Positions 6,936 through 13,065 of a stretch of DNA of 13,890 bases are shown piece by piece. The notes under the pieces are model-generated. The model searched no databases, had not been told where the DNA came from, and saw only the letters and a list, made by a program, of their open reading frames with translations. Source of the stretch: DASUZD01 sp036377055 (GTDB taxonomy: Bacteria; Actinomycetota; Thermoleophilia; Gaiellales; Gaiellaceae); the NCBI GenBank assembly GCA_036377055.1, contig DASUZD010000317.1, positions 1 through 13,890 on the forward strand, read 5' to 3'. The translations under genes were made by a program, and so were the position numbers. The stretch's first letter is position 1, and the number at the start of each line of letters is the position of its first letter.

Positions 6936-6938
6936 CAT
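6933..6938 (+). promoter_or_regulatory. -10 element TAACAT of the anti-sigma/sigma pair
   Basis: TAACAT (TANNNT) overlaps the mnmA stop codon and ends 6 bases before GTG 6945, which predicts a leaderless mRNA for the anti-sigma/sigma pair. No good -35 is visible. Confidence 0.45.
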
Positions 6939-6944
6939 CGAGTC

Positions 6945-7334
6945 GTGGGCGACGACGAGATCACGCTGACGTTGCCCGCGGAGCGCGGGTTCTACCGCGT
7001 CGCGCACCTCGTCCTCGGAGGGCTCGCGGCCCGCCTCAACCTGACCTTCGAGCACCTCGAAGACCTCCAGATCGCGCTCGACGAGCTGCTCGACAGCCGT
7101 AGCCACGACGGCGACATCACCGTTACGGTCTCCGTGCGCTCCAATGCGATTGAGGCGACCGTCGGGCCGTTCCCCGGCGAGCGGGTGCGGCGCGAGCTCG
7201 CCCGCGAAAGCGATGACGTCGGCCTCCGCCGCGTCCTCGACACGGTGGTCGACCGCGTGGAGATCCGTGACGGCGAGGGCGGCGACTGGGTCACGCTGAC
7301 GAAGCAGGTGGAGCCGCCGGAGGGACCGGCCTGA
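6945..7334 (+). CDS. RsbW/SpoIIAB-like anti-sigma protein, ATP site degenerate
   Basis: A 129-residue protein with the layout of a GHKL anti-sigma kinase: an N-terminal beta strand and helix (LTLPAERGFYRVAHLVLGGL, 8-27), the N-box helix LQIALDELLDSRS (41-53), a central strand pair (DITVTVSVRSNAIEATV), and a C-terminal DVGLRRVLDTVVDRVEI segment with a final WVTLTKQV strand. Family members have a conserved Glu and Asn in the N-box; here Glu47 is kept but the Asn position reads Ser51. The DxGxG motif is absent, replaced by GPFPGERVRRE. ATP binding and kinase activity are therefore doubtful, and it may bind the sigma factor without phosphorylating an antagonist. It is coupled to the sigma gene (TGATG), strongly implying that the sigma factor is its partner. 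No RsbV/SpoIIAA-type antagonist gene is in the window. Confidence 0.8.
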   Translation: MGDDEITLTLPAERGFYRVAHLVLGGLAARLNLTFEHLEDLQIALDELLDSRSHDGDITVTVSVRSNAIEATVGPFPGERVRRELARESDDVGLRRVLDTVVDRVEIRDGEGGDWVTLTKQVEPPEGPA

Positions 7335-8101
7335 TGCCGCTGGAGAAAAACGATAAGGCCCTCCTTCGCGCGTATCACGAGCACGGCGACCTCGCCGCGC
7401 GCGAGCAGCTGATCGAGCAGTACATGTCCCTCGTGCGCTCGCTCGCCCGCCGCTACTCGTACCGCGGCGAGCAGCTCGAGGACCTCGTCCAGATCGGCGC
7501 GATCGGCCTGATCAAGGCGATCGACCGCTTCGACCTCGACCGCGGCGTCGAGCTCACGACGTACGCGACGCCGAACATCATCGGCGAGATCAAGCGCCAC
7601 TTCCGAGACAAGGGCTGGTCCGTCCGCGTCCCGCGCGGGCTCCAGGAGCTGAACGTCCAGCTCTCGCGGCTGATCGAGCAGCTGACCGTGCAGCTCGGGC
7701 GCTCGCCGACGATCAGCGAGCTCGCGAAGGCGGCCGGCGTCCAGGAGGAGGAGGTGCTGGAGGCGCTGGAGAGCGGCCGCGCGTACAGCTCGCTCTCGCT
7801 CTCGTCTGGCGGCGGCCAGGACGAGGACGGCGAGCTCGACCCGCTCGAGTCGATCGGCACGGAGGAGCACCAGTACGAGGTCTCCGAGGACCGGGCCGTG
7901 CTCGCGCCAGGCTTCCGCGTCCTCGACGACCGTGAGCGGAAGATCCTCCACCTGCGCTTCTTCAAGGGTCTTACGCAGTCGCAGATCGCCCAGCAGGTCG
8001 GAATCTCGCAGATGCATGTCTCGCGTCTGATCCGGCGCTCGCTCGAGAAGATCCGCGAGGAGATCGCCGCCGAGGAGGAGCAAGAAGCGAAGGCGGGATA
8101 G
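7334..8101 (+). CDS. RNA polymerase sigma factor, SigB/SigF/SigG family
   Basis: A 255-residue group 3 sigma-70 factor, probably for stress or developmental genes. Region 1.2/2 runs from about 8 to 93, with DLVQIGAIGLIKAIDRFD (50-67, core binding) and TYATPNIIGEIKRHFRDKGW (about 76-95, -10 recognition and melting). Region 3 follows with VRVPRGLQELN and SPTISELAKAAGV. Region 4 has the helix-turn-helix LTQSQIAQQVGISQMHVSRL (213-232, -35 recognition). The length and region order match SigB/SigF proteins; an ECF factor would lack region 3. The ATG overlaps the last base of the anti-sigma stop, so regulator and factor are probably made together. The C-terminus ends in an acidic/Lys tail. Which promoters it serves cannot be told from this window. 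Confidence 0.92.
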   Translation: MPLEKNDKALLRAYHEHGDLAAREQLIEQYMSLVRSLARRYSYRGEQLEDLVQIGAIGLIKAIDRFDLDRGVELTTYATPNIIGEIKRHFRDKGWSVRVPRGLQELNVQLSRLIEQLTVQLGRSPTISELAKAAGVQEEEVLEALESGRAYSSLSLSSGGGQDEDGELDPLESIGTEEHQYEVSEDRAVLAPGFRVLDDRERKILHLRFFKGLTQSQIAQQVGISQMHVSRLIRRSLEKIREEIAAEEEQEAKAG

Positions 8102-8130
8102 GCGTACGGGCCGTGTCCGGGCGCCGCGAA

Positions 8131-8143
8131 GGGACATTGTCCC
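8131..8143. repeat. Palindrome GGGACATTGTCCC
   Basis: Perfect 6+1+6 inverted repeat, 30 bases after the sigma factor stop. It is one of several palindromes between the sigma gene and alaS. The core GGAC..GTCC recurs less perfectly at 8225-8234. It could be a REP/MITE fragment, an operator or part of a terminator. Confidence 0.5.
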
Positions 8144-8161
8144 CTCGCCTGTTGAGAGCAT

Positions 8162-8188
8162 GGCCGAAATCGCGATGGACGTTCGGCC
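8162..8188. repeat. Inverted repeat GGCCGAA / TTCGGCC
   Basis: Perfect 7-bp arms (8162-8168 and 8182-8188) around a 13-base loop in the sigma-alaS intergenic region. It could form a hairpin in RNA from either strand. No T run follows. Confidence 0.4.
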
Positions 8189-8207
8189 GAGGCGGCTTCC
8201 CGCGCGG

Positions 8208-8258
8208 GCCACTTGTCTCGCCGGGACGTGTCCGGGGGCCTGACCCCGGGTCAGTGGC
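8208..8258. repeat. Compound palindrome, REP/MITE-like
   Basis: Contains the perfect palindrome CTGACCC-C-GGGTCAG (8240-8254) nested inside outer arms GCCACT (8208-8213) and AGTGGC (8253-8258). The inner and outer arms overlap at one end, so alternative cruciforms are possible. GC-rich nested palindromes of this kind resemble REP elements associated with RAYT transposases; no transposase is nearby. Confidence 0.4.
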
Positions 8259-8307
8259 GCTTCTGGCCACGGCTACGGCGGGTGACTGGCACGGCGGGGG
8301 TCGCACC

Positions 8308-8313
8308 TAGAAT
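8308..8313 (+). promoter_or_regulatory. -10 element TAGAAT of alaS, leaderless arrangement
   Basis: TAGAAT is the best TANNNT match in the window and ends exactly 6 bases before ATG 8320. No Shine-Dalgarno sequence is present, so the alaS-ruvX-mltG mRNA is probably leaderless. This also argues against a riboswitch or T-box in the upstream palindromes. Confidence 0.55.
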
Positions 8314-8319
8314 CACGGG

Positions 8320-10848
8320 ATGCGGACCTCGGCTGAGCTTCGCGAAGGGTTCCTCTCCTACTTCGAGTCGAAGGGGCATCTACGCGTGCCCTCGGCGCCG
8401 CTCGTTCCGCGCGCGGACGACCACACGACGCTGCTCACGACCGCCGGCATGCAGCCGCAGATGCCGTACTTCCTCGGCCGCGAGCCGCCGCCGGCGCCGC
8501 TGACGACGACCGCACAGAAGTGCTTCCGCACCGTCGACATCGACGAGGTCGGGCTCGACACCTATCACCTGACCTTCTTCGAGATGATGGGCAACTTCTC
8601 GTTCGGGCAGTACTTCAAGCCGGGCGCGATCGAGTTCGCGACCGAGTTCGTCCGCCACCACCTGAAGCTCGACTGGGACCGGATCTGGGTCAGCGTCCAC
8701 GCCGGCGACCCTGACCTCGACCTCGGCCCCGACCAGGTCGCGATCGACCTCTGGAAGCAGATCGGGATGCCGCCGGAGCGGATCGTGCCGCTGCCGTCCT
8801 CGGAGAACTTCTGGTCGGTCGGCGGCCCGGGGCCGTGCGGCCCCGACTCGGAGCTCTACTACGACTGGGGCGAGGAGGTCGGCTGTGCCGCCGCCGACTG
8901 CCTGCCCGGGTGCACGCGCTGCGAGCGCTTCCTCGAGTTCTGGAACCTCGTGTTCATGGAGTACGAGCTCCACCCGGACGGGACGCTGACACCGCTGCCG
9001 AAGCAGAACATCGACACCGGCCTGGGTCTCGAGCGGACGGCGCGGATCCTCCAGGACGTCCCGTCCGTCTACGACACCGACGGCTACACGCGGATCATGG
9101 ACTGGATCCGGACGAGCGCGCCCGAGCTCGACGACGGCGCCGACTCGACGAAAGCGCTCCGCGTGCTCGCCGACCACGGACGCGGGATGACGTTCATCGC
9201 CGCCGAGGGCGTCGCGCCCTCGAACGAGGGGCGCGGCTACGTCCTGCGACGGATCATCCGGCGCGCCGCGCAGCACGGCCTCCGGATCGGCATGGAGGCG
9301 CCGTTCCTCGCCGAGCTCGCCGACGCGGTGATCGAGCAGATGGGCGACGCGTACCCCGAGCTCGTCGACCACCGAAACGAGATCCATCGAACGCTGTCCG
9401 CTGAGGAGGAACGCTTCGCCGAGACGCTCGAACGCGGCATGAAAGTCTTCGAGGAGGCCGCCTCGCGCGGCGGCGACATCGGCGGCGACGACGCGTTCAA
9501 GCTCGCCGCGACGTACGGCTTCCCGATCGAGCTCACGGTCGAGCTGGCACGCGAGCGCGGCCTCGGCGTGAACGAGGAGGAATTCACGCGGCTGATGGAG
9601 GACCACCGCGAGATCTCGCGCCGGACGAGCGCTGTCGCGGTCGACCCGCAGCTGGCCGCGAGCGCGGCGCCGACGGAGTTCGTGGGCTACGACAGGACCG
9701 AGGTCCTGACGGCGATCGTGGCGTACGCCGACCTCGACGACGACCTCTTCCAGGCGAAGCTCGAGCGCTCGCCGTTCTATCCCGCCGGCGGCGGCCAGGT
9801 CTCGGACGTGGGGTTCATCGAGAACGAGGCGACGGGCGCGCAGGCCGAGCTCGTCGAAGCGATCCGGCTCGAGCACGACCAGATGCTCGTCTTCCGCGGC
9901 TCCGGCTTCGCGAAAGGCGACCGCGTCCGAGCCGTCGTGCCGTGGAACGTGCGCTTCCCCACGATGGCGAACCACACGGCGACGCACCTCCTGCACAAGG
10001 CGCTGCGGGACGTGCTCGGCGACCACGTGCGGCAGGCCGGCTCAGCCGTCCGGCCGGACAAGCTGCGGTTCGACTTCACGCACCCGCAGGCGCTGGCGCC
10101 CGAGGAGCGCGACGAGATCGAGCGCCGCGTGAACGACAAGGTGTTCGAGAACCTCCCGGTACGCGTCTTCGAGACACCGATCGAGGAGGCGCGCCGGCTC
10201 GGGGCGATCATGCTCTTCGGCGAGAAGTACGGCGACGTCGTCCGCCTCGTCGAGATCGACGACTACTCGAGGGAGCTGTGCGGCGGCACGCACGTCCGCT
10301 CGACGGCGGAGATCGGCCCGTTCGTCGTGCTCAGCGAAGGTTCGGTCGGTGCGGGCGCGCGTCGGATCGAGGCCGTGACCGCGGGCGAGGCCTACGCGCT
10401 CCTGCACGCGCGGGCGCGCGAGGCCGAGGAACTGCGGGCCGAGGTCGAGCGCATGCGTCGGGAGGCGAAGCGGAAGCCGGCTGCCGAGGCGGCGCGCGGT
10501 CCCGACGTCGAGATCCGGAGGAACGACGGCGTCGTCGTCGCGCGCGTGGAGGCGCTCAAGGGCGGCGAGCTCCGCGACCTCTCCGACCAGCTGCGCCAGC
10601 GTGAGCAGGCTCTCGCCGTGCTGCTCGGCTCGTCGGCGGACGAGCGCGCGTTCCTCGTCGTGAACCTCGACAAGTCCCTTCCGGAGCGCGGCATCGACGC
10701 GGCGGCGGTCGTCCGCGAGGTCGCGCCGATCATCGGCGGCGGTGGCGGCGGGCGCGCGACGCTCGCCGAGGCCGGAGGAAAAGACCCGCAAAAGCTAGGA
10801 GACGCGCTCGAGACGGCGGAACGCCTTATCCTCACCGCCCTCGCGTGA
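8320..10848 (+). CDS. alaS: Alanyl-tRNA synthetase
   Basis: Charges tRNA-Ala and removes mischarged Ser/Gly. It has 842 residues, a little short of the common 870-900. The class II core occupies the first 240 or so residues (FESKGHLRVPSAPLVP, TTAGMQPQMPYFLG, QKCFRTVDID, FFEMMGNFSFG, FWNLVFMEY). A four-Cys insert (Cys189, 194, 198, 201, in GCAAADCLPGCTRC) sits just before FLEFWNLVF and may bind zinc. The tRNA-recognition domain follows, with PSNEGRGYVLRRIIRRA. The editing domain has the zinc ligands HTATH (His552, His556) and CGGTH (Cys654, His658). A coiled-coil linker leads to the C-terminal DHHA1 domain with its glycine run near 806-811. The ATG is fixed by the -10 element 6 bases upstream. 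The stop overlaps ruvX by 4 bases (GTGA). Confidence 0.97.
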   Translation: MRTSAELREGFLSYFESKGHLRVPSAPLVPRADDHTTLLTTAGMQPQMPYFLGREPPPAPLTTTAQKCFRTVDIDEVGLDTYHLTFFEMMGNFSFGQYFKPGAIEFATEFVRHHLKLDWDRIWVSVHAGDPDLDLGPDQVAIDLWKQIGMPPERIVPLPSSENFWSVGGPGPCGPDSELYYDWGEEVGCAAADCLPGCTRCERFLEFWNLVFMEYELHPDGTLTPLPKQNIDTGLGLERTARILQDVPSVYDTDGYTRIMDWIRTSAPELDDGADSTKALRVLADHGRGMTFIAAEGVAPSNEGRGYVLRRIIRRAAQHGLRIGMEAPFLAELADAVIEQMGDAYPELVDHRNEIHRTLSAEEERFAETLERGMKVFEEAASRGGDIGGDDAFKLAATYGFPIELTVELARERGLGVNEEEFTRLMEDHREISRRTSAVAVDPQLAASAAPTEFVGYDRTEVLTAIVAYADLDDDLFQAKLERSPFYPAGGGQVSDVGFIENEATGAQAELVEAIRLEHDQMLVFRGSGFAKGDRVRAVVPWNVRFPTMANHTATHLLHKALRDVLGDHVRQAGSAVRPDKLRFDFTHPQALAPEERDEIERRVNDKVFENLPVRVFETPIEEARRLGAIMLFGEKYGDVVRLVEIDDYSRELCGGTHVRSTAEIGPFVVLSEGSVGAGARRIEAVTAGEAYALLHARAREAEELRAEVERMRREAKRKPAAEAARGPDVEIRRNDGVVVARVEALKGGELRDLSDQLRQREQALAVLLGSSADERAFLVVNLDKSLPERGIDAAAVVREVAPIIGGGGGGRATLAEAGGKDPQKLGDALETAERLILTALA

Positions 10849-11240
10849 AGGTGCTCGCCCTCGACTACGGGTCCGCGCGGACCGGCGTGGCCGTCTCGGA
10901 CCCGACCGGGACCGTCGCGCGCCCCGTCGGCGTCGTCGAGCGGGCGGCGACGGAGGCCGGGCTCGCGCGGCTCGCCGAGCTCGTCCGCGCCGAGGCGGCG
11001 GAGCGGGTCGTCGTCGGGCTCCCGCTGACCCTCCGCGGCGAGCGCGGCGAGCAAGCGATCGAGACCGAGCGGTTCGTCGAGGCGCTGCGGGCCGCGGTCG
11101 ACGTCCCCGTCGAGAGCTTCGACGAGCGCTTCACGACCACGCTGGCCGGCCAGACCCCGTCGCGCGCGGCAGAGGACGCACGGGCGGCCGCGCATCTCCT
11201 CACCAGCTATCTCACGTGGCGGAGCGGCAGGAAGACCTGA
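10845..11240 (+). CDS. ruvX: RuvX/YqgF-type pre-16S rRNA nuclease (putative Holliday junction resolvase)
   Basis: RNase H-fold nuclease of 131 residues, the normal family size. It shows LALDYGSARTGVA with the first acidic residue Asp7, VVVGLPLTLRG (55-65), SFDERFTT (91-98) and a C-terminal EDARAAAHLLTSYL with Asp111 as the likely last catalytic acid. In bacteria YqgF trims the 5' end of 16S rRNA; a role in Holliday junction resolution was proposed earlier from the fold. The GTG start overlaps the alaS stop by 4 bases, and the gene overlaps mltG by 25 bases. The order alaS-ruvX-mltG-aroE is known from other actinobacteria, which supports the assignment. Confidence 0.93.
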   Translation: MKVLALDYGSARTGVAVSDPTGTVARPVGVVERAATEAGLARLAELVRAEAAERVVVGLPLTLRGERGEQAIETERFVEALRAAVDVPVESFDERFTTTLAGQTPSRAAEDARAAAHLLTSYLTWRSGRKT

Positions 11241-12151
11241 TCGAGCCGCGGCCGCCGATCCGGCGCCACCGCGGCCCGACGCGCAGCCAGGTCATGGTCC
11301 GGCGCGTGGTCGCGTTCGTCTTCGTCGCAGGCGTGCTGGGCGCGCTGGCGTGGGGCGGAGTCGTCGCGGTCGACAAGGTCAGGAACCACGTGTCGGCGCC
11401 GGCGACGACCTTCACGCCCCCGCCACCGCCGAAGCCCTTCCGGATCGTCTTCCCCGAAGGGTTCACACGCGCGCAGATGGCGCAACGGATCACGTCCGTC
11501 GACAAGATCGCCCGGCGGGAGCGCGGCGTCCGGCCGCTGCTGAACGCGAAGCAGTATCTCGCGCTGACGGCGCGCTCTCGCTTCCCGGCGAAGTTCGGGG
11601 GCGCCCGCAGGGCGCGGTCGCTCGAGGGCTTCCTCTTTCCGGCGACGTACGACTTCCTGCGCAAGACGACCACGAAGCAGCTCGTCGCGCAGCAGCTGAA
11701 GGCGTTCAGGCGGAACTGGGGTCGGGTCGATCTCCGCTACGCGCGGTCGAAGAACCTGACGCCGTACGACGTGCTGATCATCGCGTCGATGGTCGAGCGG
11801 GAGGCGCTGGCGCCCGACGAGCGGCCGAAGATCGCGGCCGTGATCTACAACCGGCTGCACGCGCGGATGCCGCTCGGGATCGACGCCACGATCCGCTACG
11901 CGCTGAACGTCCCGGGCACCGAGCCGCTGCACGAGTCGCAGCTCAACGACCCGACCCCGTACAACACACGGATCCACGCCGGCCTGCCGCCGGGGCCGAT
12001 CGCGAATCCGGGGCTGGCGTCGATGCAGGCGGCCGCCCACCCGACGCGCGCGAACTGGCTCTACTTCGTCCGCAAGCCGGACAAGGTGCACCACTTCTTC
12101 ACGGCGAGCTACACGGAGTTCCAGAACTACGCGAACGCTCACGGCTATTAG
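11216..12151 (+). CDS. mltG: Endolytic murein transglycosylase MltG (YceG-like)
   Basis: Inner-membrane enzyme that cuts nascent peptidoglycan strands and sets glycan length. It has 311 residues: a basic cytoplasmic N-terminus (1-28), one membrane helix (about 29-50) and an extracytoplasmic YceG domain. Conserved signatures are EGFLFPATYDF, IIASMVEREA with Glu194 at the catalytic position, AAVIYNRL, MPLGIDATIRYAL, YNTRIHAGLPPGPIANPG and the terminal YFV motif. A short Pro-rich segment (TPPPPPKP) links the helix to the domain. The GTG start at 11216 overlaps ruvX by 25 bases and gives the N-terminal basic segment; ATG 11294 is an alternative that would start almost at the helix. A GC-rich hairpin follows the stop, ending the alaS operon. 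Confidence 0.94.
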   Translation: MAERQEDLIEPRPPIRRHRGPTRSQVMVRRVVAFVFVAGVLGALAWGGVVAVDKVRNHVSAPATTFTPPPPPKPFRIVFPEGFTRAQMAQRITSVDKIARRERGVRPLLNAKQYLALTARSRFPAKFGGARRARSLEGFLFPATYDFLRKTTTKQLVAQQLKAFRRNWGRVDLRYARSKNLTPYDVLIIASMVEREALAPDERPKIAAVIYNRLHARMPLGIDATIRYALNVPGTEPLHESQLNDPTPYNTRIHAGLPPGPIANPGLASMQAAAHPTRANWLYFVRKPDKVHHFFTASYTEFQNYANAHGY

Positions 12152-12164
12152 AAGCAGCGCGAAA

Positions 12165-12184
12165 CGGGGGCCCCGAAGCCCCCG
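12165..12184 (+). terminator. GC-rich hairpin after mltG
   Basis: CGGGGGC and GCCCCCG make a perfect 7-bp stem with the loop CCCGAA, beginning 13 bases after the mltG stop. Only two T residues follow, so it lacks the U tract of a classical intrinsic terminator. U-less hairpin terminators are often proposed in high-GC actinobacteria. Confidence 0.55.
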
Positions 12185-12304
12185 CCTTGCGATCGAGCCT
12201 AGTCGGGAGCGGCGCACAGGTGTGGGATGGGACCGTGCCGAGATCGTGACGTTCCCTCCGCAGCCGGCGCTGTCCGGAACCGCCGAGAGCGCCGGAGCCT
12301 CCGG

Positions 12305-13042
12305 ATGACGACGATCGGCGGCGCGACGCGCCTCGTCGCGCTGCTCGGACAGCCGGTGGCGGGCTCGCTCTCGCCGCGGATGCAAAACGCGGCCTTCGCT
12401 GCGCGCGGGCTCGACTGGGCGTACGTGGCGCTCGACGTCGCGCCGCGCGACCTCGCCGACGTCGTCCGCGGGATCGCCGCCGCCGGGTTCGCGGGTGCGA
12501 ACGTGACCATGCCGCACAAAGGCGCCGCGGCTGAGCTGTGCGACGCGCTGGACGAGCTCTCGCGCGCGGCCGGAGCCGTCAACACGCTCGTCCTCGCCGA
12601 CGGCCGGATCTCGGGCTTCAACACCGACGGCCCGGCAGTCGTCTCGGCCGTCGACGCGGCCGGCAAGCGCGCGCTCGTCCTAGGCCGCGGCGGCGCGGGG
12701 CGGGTCGTGGCCGCGGCGCTCGACAGCGCGGGCGCGCAGACGAGGCTCGTCGGGCGCAGCGACGCCGACTGGCCGCCGGACGGCGCCGAGGCCGACATCC
12801 TCGTGAACGCGACGCCGGTCCGGGACGAGCTCCTCGTCGAGCCGCGCCCCGGCCAGCAGGTCGTCGACCTCGCCTACGCCGCCGGAGCGGGCCCGACGGC
12901 CCTCGTCAGCGCCGCCCGCGCCGCCGGCTGCCCGACCGTCGACGGCGCCGAGATCCTCGTCCGCCAGGGCGCTGCCTCGTTCGAGCTGTGGACAGGTCTC
13001 CCCGGGCCGGTGGAGGTCATGCGCGCCGCCGTTTTTCCGTAG
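12305..13042 (+). CDS. aroE: Shikimate dehydrogenase
   Basis: NADPH-dependent reduction of 3-dehydroshikimate to shikimate in aromatic amino-acid synthesis. ATG 12305 gives 245 residues and is preceded by GGAG with 7-base spacing. An in-frame ATG at 12227 would add 26 Arg-rich residues with no family match. The substrate domain has SLSPRMQNAAF (21-31, Ser21 and Ser23 for shikimate), GANVTMPHK with catalytic Lys72, AGAVNT (89-94) and GFNTDG with Asp108. The dinucleotide loop is GRGGAG (127-132), where GAGGAA is usual. The stretch after it is short: VGRSDADWPPDGAEADILVN lacks most of the helix normally following the NR(T/S) NADP-phosphate motif. The C-terminal FELWTGLPGPVEVMR is typical. The family is usually 270-285 residues, so this is compact. 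Confidence 0.9.
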   Translation: MTTIGGATRLVALLGQPVAGSLSPRMQNAAFAARGLDWAYVALDVAPRDLADVVRGIAAAGFAGANVTMPHKGAAAELCDALDELSRAAGAVNTLVLADGRISGFNTDGPAVVSAVDAAGKRALVLGRGGAGRVVAAALDSAGAQTRLVGRSDADWPPDGAEADILVNATPVRDELLVEPRPGQQVVDLAYAAGAGPTALVSAARAAGCPTVDGAEILVRQGAASFELWTGLPGPVEVMRAAVFP

Positions 13043-13052
13043 AACGGAGCTG

Positions 13053-13058
13053 TATCTT
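13053..13058 (+). promoter_or_regulatory. -10 element TATCTT of the cytochrome-lipoprotein gene
   Basis: TATCTT (TANNNT) lies just after the aroE stop and ends 7 bases before ATG 13066, matching the leaderless spacing of the other promoters here. The -35 region contains only the T-rich string GTTTTT. Confidence 0.45.
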
Positions 13059-13065
13059 GAGCCAC

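Noticed and set aside
8102..8319. Riboswitch or T-box leader for alaS
   Set aside because: The -10 element six bases before the ATG predicts a leaderless mRNA, and no T-box sequence is seen.
8380..10026. Long minus-strand open frame (548 codons) opposite alaS
   Set aside because: It lies antisense to a fully conserved AlaRS, has an Arg/Val/Asp-rich composition typical of GC-rich antisense frames, and shows no recognisable motif.
12227..12304. Upstream ATG start for aroE
   Set aside because: The added 26 residues are Arg-rich and unlike AroE, and ATG 12305 has a GGAG at proper spacing.
11207..12517. Long minus-strand open frame (436 codons) opposite mltG
   Set aside because: Antisense to conserved MltG and running into the aroE start; low-complexity Arg-rich translation without motifs.
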